34,130 nt of DNA from Acidobacteriota bacterium (GCA_003696865.1 RFHM01000183.1:1-34130), one strand, 5' to 3'; shown: positions 1 through 8,565, counted from the stretch's first letter. Notes: generated by a model not told the origin, from the sequence alone. Made by a program: numbers and translations.

Positions 1-1
1 C

Positions 2-148
2 ACCCTGGAGGAGATGGAACGCACCATGATCCAACAGGCCCTGGAACAAACCGGCTGGAACCAAACCCGCGCCGCCCACCTGCTCGGCATCTCGCGCGAT
101 TCCATCCGTTACAAGATGAGGAAGTATGGGATCGAGGAAAAGAAATGA
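2..148 (+). CDS. C-terminal end of a Fis-type HTH (NtrC-like) regulator, partial
   Basis: Only the last 48 codons are in the window; the gene enters from the left and ends with TGA at 146-148. The translated tail contains a Fis/NtrC-type helix-turn-helix: an L-E-x-M-E-R lead-in, then I-Q-x-A-L-E-x-T-x-W-N-Q-T-R-A-A, and the recognition helix L-G-I-S-R-D-S-I-R-Y-K-M-R-K-Y-G-I. This tail is usual at the C-terminus of sigma-54-dependent response regulators, where it binds upstream activating sequences. The AAA+ and receiver domains lie outside the window, so the upstream architecture is inferred from the family. The neighbouring pnt operon converges on it. Confidence 0.85.
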   Translation, partial: TLEEMERTMIQQALEQTGWNQTRAAHLLGISRDSIRYKMRKYGIEEKK

Positions 149-184
149 GCCGGCCGACGTCCGCATCTAGGAAAGACGATCGAC

Positions 185-213
185 GAGGAGAAGATGATGT
201 TCATCGCTTCCTC
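185..213 (+). terminator. Possible hairpin between convergent genes
   Basis: Imperfect inverted repeat: outer arms GAGGAGAA and TTCCTC with a small bulge, inner arms GATGA and TCATC around a 3-base loop. It lies 37 bases after the regulator stop and before the convergent pntB stop. There is no real T-tract, so it is a weak terminator candidate. Confidence 0.25.
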
Positions 214-263
214 TCTGACGATGAGGTCATCATCACCTTGATCCCCCCGTCGGATCGCTCGAA

Positions 264-1634
264 TCACCGCTTCAGTTCGTGGACCAGCTCGGTGAGCACC
301 TTCTTGGCATCGCCGAAGACCATCATCGTCTTGGGATCGTAGAACAACTCGTTGTCCACGCCGGCAAATCCCGGTGACAGACTGCGCTTGATGATCATCA
401 CCGATCGCGCCTTATCGACGTTGAGGATGGGCATGCCGTAAAGCGGACTGTCTTTCTTATATCGCGCCGCCGGATTGATGACATCATTGGCCCCCACGAC
501 GAGAGCGACATCGGTATTCTGGAAATCTTCGTTGATCTGATCCATATCATAGATCATGTCGTAGGGCACGTTTGCCTCGGCCAGCAGTACGTTCATGTGC
601 CCGGGCATCCGACCGGCCACCGGATGAATGGCGTACCGGACGGTGGCCCCGCGCTCCATGAGAATGGTAGCCAGTTCATGCAATACGTGCTGAGCCTGAG
701 CTACGGCCAGTCCGTATCCGGGAACGATGATGATGGACTGGGCGCTCTCCAACACCATGGCGGCATCTTCGGGCGTATACTCGGTGACCGGTCGACGCTC
801 GGCCGTCGCTGCCGCTCCGCCTCCGTCGGTGCCCACGGCGCCGAACAGGACATTGGCCAGAGACCGATTCATCGCTTTGCACATGATCTCGGTGAGAATG
901 AGCCCCGACGCGCCCACCAAAGCGCCGCTCACAATGAGGACGCTGTTGGAGAGAACGAATCCCGTCGCCGCCGCCGCCATTCCCGAATAGGAATTCAGCA
1001 ACGAAATGACGACCGGCATATCGGCACCGCCGATAGGAATGACCGAGAGGATGCCGAGGATGGTGGAGATGACGACGACGATCAACAACAGGGAACTCTG
1101 GGGGGCATCGAAAGCGAACAGCCCGCCCACGACCAGCGCACCCAGAAGAAGAAGCCCGTTCAAGAGATGATGAAGCGGAAGAACGATGGGCGCACCGCGG
1201 ATGATCCCCTGGAGTTTGGCAAACGCCACCAGGCTGCCGAAGAACGTCACCGTTCCGATGAGGACGCTGAGCACCATGGTGATGAGCACGTCCAGGCCCG
1301 GTCGCCCACTGAGTCGAACGAATTCGGCATACGCCACCAGCGCCGATGCCGCCCCACCGAATCCGTTGAACAGGGCGACCATTTGCGGCATGGCCGTCAT
1401 TTGAACGGTCTTTGCCGCATAGACGCCGATCGCCCCCCCGATGATCAAGCCAATGATGATGTGGGTGAAATCGATGATCTGCTTATCGAACAACGTCATC
1501 ACAATGGCCAGCAACATGCCGAGCATGGCCAGCGCATTGCCACGACGGGCGGTGCGGGGGGAACTGAGATCTTTCAGGCCGAAGATGAATAAGACCGCTG
1601 CCAACAGGTACACCAGATTGGTCACTGTGGACAT
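264..1634 (-). CDS. pntB: NAD(P) transhydrogenase subunit beta
   Basis: A 456-residue protein, the normal length for PntB. It carries the rest of the membrane domain (dII) and the NADP(H)-binding domain (dIII) of the proton-translocating transhydrogenase, which couples hydride transfer from NADH to NADP+ with inward proton flow. Residues 1 to about 265 contain eight or nine hydrophobic helices. From about residue 285 the dIII fold is visible: P-G-Y-G-L-A-V-A-Q-A-Q, then H-P-V-A-G-R-M-P-G-H-M-N-V-L-L-A-E, and V-G-A-N-D-V-I-N-P-A. The ATG is preceded by a good Shine-Dalgarno (AGAAGGAGA). It is the third gene of the minus-strand pnt operon; a 164-base gap separates it from pntAB, longer than usual inside such operons. 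Confidence 0.97.
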   Translation of the reverse strand: MSTVTNLVYLLAAVLFIFGLKDLSSPRTARRGNALAMLGMLLAIVMTLFDKQIIDFTHIIIGLIIGGAIGVYAAKTVQMTAMPQMVALFNGFGGAASALVAYAEFVRLSGRPGLDVLITMVLSVLIGTVTFFGSLVAFAKLQGIIRGAPIVLPLHHLLNGLLLLGALVVGGLFAFDAPQSSLLLIVVVISTILGILSVIPIGGADMPVVISLLNSYSGMAAAATGFVLSNSVLIVSGALVGASGLILTEIMCKAMNRSLANVLFGAVGTDGGGAAATAERRPVTEYTPEDAAMVLESAQSIIIVPGYGLAVAQAQHVLHELATILMERGATVRYAIHPVAGRMPGHMNVLLAEANVPYDMIYDMDQINEDFQNTDVALVVGANDVINPAARYKKDSPLYGMPILNVDKARSVMIIKRSLSPGFAGVDNELFYDPKTMMVFGDAKKVLTELVHELKR

Positions 1635-1798
1635 CGATGATTCTCCTTCTGTGGATTGCCGATGTGCCGCTGGTCGAATCGCTGCGATCGTCGCATTCGA
1701 TTGAACTCCTGCTCCTCAGAGAGCGCCCATCGCCCGCCGGGGACGACACACCGACGACGAGGGCCTTCGGCTCTCCCCATCCTTGAAGACCTGGTCGA

Positions 1799-2101
1799 TT
1801 ACTTCTGATCGGTCCCCTTTTTGGCCGGCTTGAACATCTCCAGCATCCGATCGGTGACCAGGAAACCGCCGACGACGTTAATCGTGGCACAAATCACAGC
1901 CAATGTGCCGAGGATGGTGCTCAAGCCACTGTGACCAGCGCCCGCACTGATCAACGCCCCCACGATGGTAATCCCCGAGATGGCGTTGGATCCGGACATG
2001 AGCGGCGTATGAAGAAGCGGGGGGACTTTGGTGATGACTTCAAAACCGACGAAGATGGCGAGCACAAAGATATAAATGGATACGATGATCGACGCCGTCA
2101 T
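1799..2101 (-). CDS. pntAB: NAD(P) transhydrogenase subunit alpha part 2 (membrane)
   Basis: A 100-residue membrane protein with three predicted helices, matching the separate alpha-2 subunit of three-gene transhydrogenases. Recognisable features are the I-F-V-L-A-I-F-V-G-F-E-V-I first helix, the following V-P-P-L-L-H-T-P-L-M-S-G-S-N-A-I-S-G stretch highly characteristic of this subunit, and a terminal helix followed by a short lysine-rich tail. It contributes the N-terminal helices of the proton-translocating dII domain. It starts with ATG six bases after the pntAA stop, so it is very probably co-translated with it. Confidence 0.95.
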   Translation of the reverse strand: MTASIIVSIYIFVLAIFVGFEVITKVPPLLHTPLMSGSNAISGITIVGALISAGAGHSGLSTILGTLAVICATINVVGGFLVTDRMLEMFKPAKKGTDQK

Positions 2102-2107
2102 CAGAAC

Positions 2108-3268
2108 CTACCCTCCCGTTCGGACTTTCATGGCCTCCTTCACCATGTCGTTGATGATCTCCCCATTATGCGTCACGCACGCCCCGCGCGTGATCTCATC
2201 CTCGAAATCGAATGACTTCTCCGGCGAGGGGAACAGATGTCGGAACAGATTGACGACATTCTTGGCGTACATCTGACTGGCATGGACCGGGATGGTCGCC
2301 GCCAGGTTCACCGGGCCGAAGATGGTCACTCCCTGGTGTTCGATGATCTCGTTCGGCTTGGTCAGGGCGCAATTCCCTCCTTGCTCGGCGGCGAGATCGA
2401 CGATGATCGAGCCCGGGCGCAGCAGGTTGACCATCTCTTCGGTGATCAGCACGGGAGCGCGTTTGCCGAACACTTGCGCCGTGGTGATAATCACATCGAC
2501 TTTGGGCAATCGCTGGCTGATGACTTCGCGCTCTTTTTGCAGAAAAGCTTCGGACTGCTCCTTGGCATAGCCACCGGCCGTCTCCACATCTTCGGGCACT
2601 TCCATCTCGATGAACTGAGCGCCGAGACTCTGCACCTGCTCCTTGACTGCCGGGCGGGGATCAAATGCTTCGACTTTCGCGCCCAGCCGCTTCGCCGTGG
2701 CGATGGCCTGCAGGCCGGCCACGCCCGCGCCGAGCACGAGTACCGTCGCCGGGGGAATGGTGCCCGCCGCCGTCATCAGCAAGGGGAAAAACTTCCCCAA
2801 ATGATCGGCGGCCATGAGGACGGCCTTATATCCGGTGACCGTGGCCATCGAACTCAGCGCATCCATACTCTGGGCGCGCGTGATACGCGGGATCAGCTCC
2901 ATGGCGAAAGCGCTGATCTTCTTATCCAGGAGCTTCGCGATCGTCTCCATGTGAGATAATGGGGCGAGAAATCCGATCAGCACAGATCCCTCTCGTAACA
3001 AATCCACTTCCGACCGATTCGCCTTGGGATGCCAATCGAGAGGACGAACCTTGAAGATGACATCGGCCCGTTGATAGAGTTCGACGACGTCATCGATCAA
3101 CGTGGCACCCGCCGCTTCATACTCGGCGTCGGAGAACGAGGCGCCCGCTCCCGCGCCGATTTCCACCATGACGTCATGCTCCAGCTTGGTCAGAGTGGGG
3201 ACCAGAGAAGGGATTAACGCTACCCGCGTTTCCCCTTCCACAATCTCCTTCGGAATTCCAATTTTCAC
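2108..3268 (-). CDS. pntAA: NAD(P) transhydrogenase subunit alpha part 1 (NAD-binding)
   Basis: A 386-residue soluble subunit (dI) that binds NAD(H), homologous to alanine dehydrogenase. The N-terminus has the family pattern I-G-I-P-K-E and E-x-R-V-A-L-I-P, followed by V-E-x-G-A-G-A-G-A-S-F-S-D. The Rossmann motif V-L-G-A-G-V-A-G-L-Q-A-I-A-T-A-K-R-L-G-A is near residue 180, followed by the acidic second-strand end F-D-P-R-P. Translation starts at GTG (3268), with an excellent Shine-Dalgarno GGGAGGTG just upstream. It is the first gene of the minus-strand operon. The 250 bases upstream must hold its promoter, but I see no clean -10/-35 pair there. Confidence 0.96.
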   Translation of the reverse strand: MKIGIPKEIVEGETRVALIPSLVPTLTKLEHDVMVEIGAGAGASFSDAEYEAAGATLIDDVVELYQRADVIFKVRPLDWHPKANRSEVDLLREGSVLIGFLAPLSHMETIAKLLDKKISAFAMELIPRITRAQSMDALSSMATVTGYKAVLMAADHLGKFFPLLMTAAGTIPPATVLVLGAGVAGLQAIATAKRLGAKVEAFDPRPAVKEQVQSLGAQFIEMEVPEDVETAGGYAKEQSEAFLQKEREVISQRLPKVDVIITTAQVFGKRAPVLITEEMVNLLRPGSIIVDLAAEQGGNCALTKPNEIIEHQGVTIFGPVNLAATIPVHASQMYAKNVVNLFRHLFPSPEKSFDFEDEITRGACVTHNGEIINDMVKEAMKVRTGG

Positions 3269-3516
3269 CTCACACCTCCCGGGTTATTGACTGCATCCAC
3301 ATGATATGTTGTCGCGAGACAGGCAATCGCTCGGATCGCGCGTCGCACTCTTTCGGAAGTTAAAAGAAAATTTAAAACATTACGTCCCGAAATGCCAGAC
3401 CGGATCACTTTTTTTGGAAGAGACGTCCTCAGAGTCACGCCCGACCGCCGTTCATCCCCGCCTCTCAGACCACCTTGATATCCCACCCCTATCCCTCCGG
3501 ATACCATACGCTCTCC

Positions 3517-4662
3517 CTAGGGCACCGTGGTGCGCACCGATCGCCGCTGGGGTTCGGGCGTAGGCCAGGCCAGCGCTCGGGCGAAGAGGCGCTCGTACTG
3601 ATCGGTGACCTTCTCCCAATCATAATGGGCCTTGACGCGCGCCATAGCCTTTTGCCGATAGAATCCGAGTACGTGAGGCTCGTCGATGATTCGTTGAAGG
3701 GTAGCCCTCAGCTCCTCGGCGTCTCGATAGTAGAGACCGGCGTCGCCCACCACTTCGCGGTTCTCGGGCGTCTCCAGCACCACGACGCAATTGCCGAAGC
3801 CCATCGCTTCGATCAACGCCGGATGCGTCCCGCCCACCTCGGTGGCGTGCACGTAACAATAGGCATGCTGCTGGAGGATGCGATAGGCTTCTCCGAACAC
3901 GAATCCGGTGAACAGAATCCGGTCATCGCGCGTGCGCCGCAGGCGACGAATATAGGCCTTCGCGTAAGGGGCATCTCCCACAATGACCAATTTCATGTTC
4001 GTTCGCACGCGTTCGAAAGCCTCGATGACCAGGTGGGCATTATTCTCCGGCTCCAATCGACTCACATAGAGGACGTACTGTTCGGGGAGAAGCCCGAAGG
4101 TCCGAAGCGCCTCGGGCTGGAAGCGCCGCTCGATCTCCGCACCGTAAGCGATCATCGCCGAATCCCGACCGTAATGCTGTCGATAATATCGCTGGATGAC
4201 GCGCGCATCGGTAACCAACAGGTGCGGGCGCCGTGCCGCCCACCATTCAGCCAGTCGATAATAGGCGCGCCCGAGCCAGTTCCATTTCTTGCGCCGGTGC
4301 TCGAGGCCATCCACATTCAATATGGTCTTTTTCCCCGAGAGCCGAACAATCTCGGCGGCGGGCACGTTGGCCGCATTGCATAGCAAGACGACATCATAGT
4401 CCCGGAAACAGGCGTGTATGGCGGCCAGCAGGGTGTGAACGACGGTATCCAAATATTTATGCTTGATGGTGGGCAGAACGACGAGTTCCACGCCCTTGTA
4501 GGCGCGGTCGGGAACGGACACATGATGGCGGCGACCATACACGGTCACTCGATGACCACGCCTGACCAGTCGCGTGCTCAACTGTTCGGCAAATGTCTCG
4601 AATCCTCCATAGTTCGCCGGAATGCCCCGTATTCCCATAATGGCAATTTTCATCGGTCTCAT
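3517..4662 (-). CDS. Glycosyltransferase with DUF1972-type N-terminus (GT4-like)
   Basis: A GT-B fold glycosyltransferase of about 381 residues. The N-terminus (K-I-A-I-M-G-I-R-G-I-P-A-N-Y-G-G-F-E-T-F) is the hallmark of the DUF1972/rhamnosyltransferase group that acts in exopolysaccharide or O-antigen assembly. A GT4-type donor-binding half follows: Y-V-S-R-L-E-P-E-N-N-A-H near residue 205 and an E-V-G-G-T-H-P-A-L-I-E-A-M-G-F-G region near residue 280. A longer reading frame starts at 4740, but I chose the ATG at 4662 because it overlaps the stop of the upstream glycosyltransferase (ATGA, 4659-4662) with GAGG upstream and removes an unlike N-terminal extension. Sugar donor and acceptor cannot be read from sequence. 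Confidence 0.9.
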   Translation of the reverse strand: MRPMKIAIMGIRGIPANYGGFETFAEQLSTRLVRRGHRVTVYGRRHHVSVPDRAYKGVELVVLPTIKHKYLDTVVHTLLAAIHACFRDYDVVLLCNAANVPAAEIVRLSGKKTILNVDGLEHRRKKWNWLGRAYYRLAEWWAARRPHLLVTDARVIQRYYRQHYGRDSAMIAYGAEIERRFQPEALRTFGLLPEQYVLYVSRLEPENNAHLVIEAFERVRTNMKLVIVGDAPYAKAYIRRLRRTRDDRILFTGFVFGEAYRILQQHAYCYVHATEVGGTHPALIEAMGFGNCVVVLETPENREVVGDAGLYYRDAEELRATLQRIIDEPHVLGFYRQKAMARVKAHYDWEKVTDQYERLFARALAWPTPEPQRRSVRTTVP

Positions 4663-5801
4663 CGCCTCGCTACCTCGATGGACGCGCGCGCGCCCACTTC
4701 CCGATAGACGGCCAGGGTCAACTCCGCCGTCCGATGCCACGAGAAGCGGGCAGCCTGCTGCACACTGCGCTCAGCCAACTCGTTGCGCAATTGACGATCT
4801 TCGATCACGCGAAGGATGGTCCGCGCCCAGGCTTCTTCATCATAGGGATCGACCATCAGGCCCGCCTCTCCAACGACCTCGGGTAACGACGAACTATTAC
4901 TGGTGATCACCGGCGTCCCACAGGCCATGGCTTCCAGGACGGGGAGACCAAATCCTTCAAATATGGAGGGATACACGAACACCGTTGCCCCACTATAGAG
5001 ATCGGGCAAATCGCTCTCCGGAACGTATCCGGTGAACACCATGTCCCCAGCATAGGGGGATCGATTCACCTCATGCAAGATATTCCGATACAACCAGGCG
5101 CGCTTCCCCACGATGACGAGCTGGTGACGAAAATCTTCGACCATCTCCCGCAATCGCGAGTAAGCCTTGATGAGTCGAGCCAGGTTCTTTCGCGGTTGAA
5201 GATTTCCGACGCTCAACAGGTACGGCCGTTCGATCCCATACTTCTTTTTCACCGCCTGAAGGCGCTCCTCATCCCGCGTAGGCCTGAATTCCGGACCCAC
5301 GCCGTTGGGCGTGACCACGACTTTTTCTGGTGGTAACCGGTAGGTGTTGATGATATCCCGTCGCGAGTATTCGGAGACGGTCAATACCTTGGCCGCCCGT
5401 CGCGCCGTATGAGGGATGGTTCGCCGGAAGAAAAATCGCTCTCGCGGCGTGAAAAATTGGGGGAAATGCTCGAACGAGAGATCATGAATGGTCACCACGA
5501 TCGGTTTGTGACAGAACGGAGGCGCCGTATATTGGACGTGGATGAGATCGACGCCGGCCCGATACATGGCCAGCGGAAAACTGACCGGAATCCGAGCATA
5601 TGGCGTATGCGGTCGGATGAGCTGGACGCGGACATTGGGAAAGCGTCCCTCCCACTGACGGGCCACCTCCGGTCGCGTGAAAAAGAGAACGTATTCGTTG
5701 AGGCGATCGATCTCGGCTAAGGCGAGAATGAGGTTCTTAATATAGGTTTCGTTCCCCGTCGATTGGCTCCCGATGGCATGAGCGTCGATTCCAATTCGCA
5801 T
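4659..5801 (-). CDS. Glycosyltransferase family 4 (GT-B)
   Basis: A 380-residue GT4-type enzyme. N-terminal motif M-R-I-G-I-D-A-H-A-I-G-S-Q-S-T-G-N-E-T-Y is typical of retaining mannosyl/rhamnosyl transferases. The C-terminal half shows S-V-G-N-L-Q-P-R-K-N-L near residue 197 and the E-x7-E signature in P-S-I-F-E-G-F-G-L-P-V-L-E-A-M-A-C-G near residue 285. The ATG has no Shine-Dalgarno; the preceding bases are C-rich. A promoter-like pair lies immediately upstream, suggesting a very short or absent leader. It is followed, with a 4-base overlap, by a second glycosyltransferase, so the two are probably made in balanced amounts for one surface glycan. Confidence 0.93.
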   Translation of the reverse strand: MRIGIDAHAIGSQSTGNETYIKNLILALAEIDRLNEYVLFFTRPEVARQWEGRFPNVRVQLIRPHTPYARIPVSFPLAMYRAGVDLIHVQYTAPPFCHKPIVVTIHDLSFEHFPQFFTPRERFFFRRTIPHTARRAAKVLTVSEYSRRDIINTYRLPPEKVVVTPNGVGPEFRPTRDEERLQAVKKKYGIERPYLLSVGNLQPRKNLARLIKAYSRLREMVEDFRHQLVIVGKRAWLYRNILHEVNRSPYAGDMVFTGYVPESDLPDLYSGATVFVYPSIFEGFGLPVLEAMACGTPVITSNSSSLPEVVGEAGLMVDPYDEEAWARTILRVIEDRQLRNELAERSVQQAARFSWHRTAELTLAVYREVGARASIEVARR

Positions 5802-5813
5802 CGCCGGGGGGAA

Positions 5814-5842
5814 ATATTACGGACTCCCGACGAAAAAAACAA
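5814..5842 (-). promoter_or_regulatory. Candidate promoter of the glycosyltransferase pair
   Basis: Minus strand: TTGTTT (5842-5837), 17-base spacer, TAATAT (5819-5814). The predicted start of transcription falls about six bases before the ATG at 5801, which would give an almost leaderless mRNA and fits the missing Shine-Dalgarno. Confidence 0.4.
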
Positions 5843-5963
5843 CCTGGGAGATGCGTCTCGGCGAGGGAGACTCCTCCGTCTCTCTGATCGATGGGGCGCA
5901 CTCTGAGAGCGTCAGCCACCGCCTTACGACTCAACCCGGTGACCGGAATCGCGTTCCACACAT

Positions 5964-6158
5964 TCAGGCCGCCTTGTGCTGCTCCGAACTGAGTACCCGA
6001 TAAATGAAGTAAATCACGAAGGCGACGATCCCCACCGCCAGCGCCACGTACACCAGGCTGACGACGAGGCCGAACACAACACCAAGAACCCAGAGCGCGA
6101 TTTTGATGATCACATATGCGGCGATGATGCCGACGATGATCTTGAGCAGTTTCATCAT
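5964..6158 (-). CDS. Small two-helix membrane protein, hypothetical
   Basis: A 64-residue, almost entirely hydrophobic protein with two predicted membrane helices (about residues 5-25 and 28-53) and a short charged tail ending S-S-E-Q-H-K-A-A. The tandem ATG start is preceded by a strong Shine-Dalgarno (GGAGGGAA), which supports real expression. I do not recognise a family. It is the last gene of the minus-strand cluster headed by the ECF sigma factor and follows a membrane protein gene by about 60 bases, so a role in the envelope response controlled by that sigma factor is plausible inference. Confidence 0.75.
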   Translation of the reverse strand: MMKLLKIIVGIIAAYVIIKIALWVLGVVFGLVVSLVYVALAVGIVAFVIYFIYRVLSSEQHKAA

Positions 6159-6217
6159 CTTTATTCCCTCCTCGATCTCTTCTCCACCACCGGGATGCTG
6201 AGTCCGCTCACCGGCCC

Positions 6218-6988
6218 TTACCTCTTGTCTCCCCTGGGGCGATCCGATGGGGAGTCGCGTTCACCGGAATCCGTCGCACCGGGTAGCCGGCCGGTGGGCG
6301 GCGAAAAGAGCGACGGCGTCACGAGGCGGAAATCAACCGAGAGCGGCTCCGATGGCTCCTCTCTCTGTGAGGCCCGCCACTGCCTGACGATGAGATAGAC
6401 GCCTCCGGCAATGAGCAGGAGCGGCCATAACCGCGCCAACCGAAGAGGCGTACTGAAGAACTGAAATACGTCGGTGAGCAAAAAGATGAGACCCAGCGCG
6501 ATGAGCAGGCCCGCCCAGGTCCGAACGTGATCCTGCAGGAAGCGTCGGAGCCGGAGATCTTCTTGAGTCGGATCGCTCCCAGTCCGAATGGCCCGCGCCG
6601 TCCGAACGGCATCCATGATGGAATAGAGATAGATGACGCCCCCACCACCGCCGAGCAGGGCCAATCCGGTGAGTTCGGCCAACTCCCACAGACCAACGAT
6701 GACGATGAAATACACAAACGCTTTGGTATGCTGGCGATTATAAGCCGCGCCCAACCCCGGCACGAGCGCGGCCAAGAAGGCCAGGACGGGCGATGGTCGC
6801 CATCCCATGGACCTCTCCGGATCGGCTCTGCCCGCCGATCGCAACAGTTCCACACCGCGCACGATACAATCCTGACAGTAGGCAAACCCCTTGATCCGAT
6901 GATCGCATCGGGGACAGAGCGGCCGGCCACAAGCCGAACACTGGATCATGGCGCGATGGGCCGGATGGTAGAAACATTTCATCATCAT
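6218..6988 (-). CDS. Zinc-ribbon/B-box-like multi-pass membrane protein
   Basis: About 256 residues. The N-terminal 45 residues form a cysteine/histidine cluster resembling a B-box zinc finger (C-F-Y-H-P, C-S-A-C-G-R-P-L-C-P-R-C-D-H, then C-Q-D-C). A proline-containing hydrophobic stretch (L-A-F-L-A-A-L-V-P-G-L-G-A-A-Y-N-R-Q) suggests a DUF5668/TM2-like segment, and three further membrane helices follow. The tail is charged and rich in S, R and E. A GTG at 7015 would overlap the anti-sigma stop, but the ATG triplet at 6988-6980 sits right after AGGTGGAG, so I place the start at 6988. It is probably an envelope protein of the sigma-factor operon; no enzymatic function is visible. Confidence 0.82.
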   Translation of the reverse strand: MMMKCFYHPAHRAMIQCSACGRPLCPRCDHRIKGFAYCQDCIVRGVELLRSAGRADPERSMGWRPSPVLAFLAALVPGLGAAYNRQHTKAFVYFIVIVGLWELAELTGLALLGGGGGVIYLYSIMDAVRTARAIRTGSDPTQEDLRLRRFLQDHVRTWAGLLIALGLIFLLTDVFQFFSTPLRLARLWPLLLIAGGVYLIVRQWRASQREEPSEPLSVDFRLVTPSLFSPPTGRLPGATDSGERDSPSDRPRGDKR

Positions 6989-7011
6989 CACTCCACCTGT
7001 CGAAGAGATCC

Positions 7012-7932
7012 TCACCGGGGATCGCGGCCGATGGCCGGTCCTCCATGTCGCGTTCCGAGAGGAGCACCGGGCGATTGCGCTAACGGCTCTTTCTTCTTCT
7101 CTCCTCGCTCCCGGGGCGCACCAGAGGTGGGATATCCGACCCGGTCGGTCGTCTCAACAAACAGGTCGGCACCGAACCGGAGGACGCCACTCAACTGCGA
7201 TGTCACACGATGCCACCGGGAAGCGATTCGCCGTCCTTCCAATGAGCCGGAGCGGGCATGGGCGAACACCCGTTCGGCCTTGATCCTCGCCTGTCTATAG
7301 ACTCCGCTTAAGGTCATGTCGTCGGAGACCTCAACCAGGAGGAATCCCACTGTGGCCAGGGAGAGAATGACGGCCGTCATCCCCTCTGGCGCGAGGACGA
7401 GGCCAATGATTCGCGCGAGCTTCGCTCTCGTCTCCCCCCACCATCGACGAGCTATGGCTCTCCATTTTCGATGGATCGGTACCCGATCAATGCCCACAGT
7501 CGCCCTCATGATACGTCGCTGAAGATCGTCGGGTGCGGGCACGGCTCTCGCTTCGTGGCATAACTGGCGCGCCAGTCGAATACTGGTCAGAAGCCGCTGG
7601 CACCGAGGACAGGCCTGGAAGTGATCTTCGAAGATGTGATAATCGCTGGCCGAGATGTAGCCCTCAAAATAATCCAGGATCAACTCGTCGAAGACGGCAC
7701 AACTCATCATCGGGCCCGCCGGCGTCGCTCGAAGGATGCGGCTCACCAGATCCCCAGGCGGCTCGACGATGGCCGCCTGGCGACAGGCGGCCATGGTCGC
7801 TTGCACATCGCCGAGCAATTGACGACACGCCGGGCAACTCATCACGTGTTCGGCACACTGGGCGCGCACAGCCGGCGTCAACGTGCCATCCACATACTCG
7901 CCGATGATCTCCTGGAACTGCTCACACGTCAT
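7012..7932 (-). CDS. Anti-sigma factor with two zf-HC2 modules
   Basis: 306 residues with two successive zinc-binding anti-sigma modules: the first spans residues 1-40 (C3, then H29-V-M-S-C33-P-A-C36), the second residues 75-115 (C78, then H104-F-Q-A-C108-P-R-C111). Each has the H-x3-C-x2-C core of the ZAS/zf-HC2 family. A single membrane helix (about residues 190-208, T-A-V-I-L-S-L-A-T-V-G-F-L-L-V) follows, then an extracytoplasmic tail of roughly 95 residues with no recognised domain. It lies four bases after the ECF sigma gene, the usual partner arrangement, and should hold that sigma factor at the membrane. Most family members have one ZAS module, so the doubling is notable. Confidence 0.9.
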   Translation of the reverse strand: MTCEQFQEIIGEYVDGTLTPAVRAQCAEHVMSCPACRQLLGDVQATMAACRQAAIVEPPGDLVSRILRATPAGPMMSCAVFDELILDYFEGYISASDYHIFEDHFQACPRCQRLLTSIRLARQLCHEARAVPAPDDLQRRIMRATVGIDRVPIHRKWRAIARRWWGETRAKLARIIGLVLAPEGMTAVILSLATVGFLLVEVSDDMTLSGVYRQARIKAERVFAHARSGSLEGRRIASRWHRVTSQLSGVLRFGADLFVETTDRVGYPTSGAPRERGEKKKEPLAQSPGAPLGTRHGGPAIGRDPR

Positions 7933-7936
7933 CTCA

Positions 7937-8518
7937 TCAAATCACCTTCATGCGACGTAAGATCTTGGCCAACTCGATGCGTCCCCGGTTGATGCGCGAT
8001 TTGACCGTTCCCTCTGGGATCTTCAACAAGTCTACGATCTCCTGGTAGGAAAGTTCCTCCAGATCTCGCAGGATGATGCAGGTCCGGAGTTCCGGAGATA
8101 ACTTGTTGATCGCCGCCTGGATCTGCTCGCTCAGCTGACGACGCTCCACCAGGCGCTGAGGGCTCTCGGCGCGACTTTTCAAGTGATAGGCGTGGGCCTC
8201 CAGCGTATCGCTGGCCTCGGTTGGCGTGCGGCCGCGTTTTCGCCAGTCATCGATGATGAGGTTTCTGGCCACTCGCATCAGCCAATTGGACAAGCTTCCC
8301 GCTTGGGGATCGTACTGATCCAGCGTGCGATAGATGCGCAGGAAAACCTCCTGAGTCAAATCCTCGGCCGCCTCGTGGGTTCCGACAAACCGATAGGCGA
8401 GACTGTAGATCCGCCGGGAGTACTGCTTGACGATCTCCTCCCAAGCCGCCTCATCCCCGGCCAGGCATTGTCGGACCAATTGGGCATCCTCGTTGGACAA
8501 TGCAACTTTTGCTCCCAC
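7937..8518 (-). CDS. ECF-type RNA polymerase sigma factor
   Basis: About 193 residues. Region 2 is clear (Y-R-F-V-G-T-H-E-A-A-E-D-L-T-Q-E-V-F-L-R, then W-L-M-R-V-A-R-N-L-I-I-D). Region 4 has L-S-P-E-L-R-T, then Y-Q-E-I-V-D-L-L-K-I-P-E-G-T-V-K-S-R-I-N-R. It belongs to the RpoE/SigW-like class of the sigma-70 family. The frame is open to a TTG at 8539 without Shine-Dalgarno; I prefer the GTG at 8518, preceded by GAGAGAAGAG, though a TTG at 8500 is also possible. It is the first gene of a four-gene minus-strand operon with its anti-sigma factor, and the GGAACTT promoter upstream suggests autoregulation. Confidence 0.93.
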   Translation of the reverse strand: MGAKVALSNEDAQLVRQCLAGDEAAWEEIVKQYSRRIYSLAYRFVGTHEAAEDLTQEVFLRIYRTLDQYDPQAGSLSNWLMRVARNLIIDDWRKRGRTPTEASDTLEAHAYHLKSRAESPQRLVERRQLSEQIQAAINKLSPELRTCIILRDLEELSYQEIVDLLKIPEGTVKSRINRGRIELAKILRRMKVI

Positions 8519-8565
8519 TGACTCTTCTCTCGCTACCAATTATCATGTGTTGACGCTCAATTTGC

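Noticed and set aside
597-1592. Plus-strand open frame of 331 codons
   Set aside because: Antisense to pntB; composition (H, R, D, Q rich) is typical of a shadow frame and no family motif is seen.
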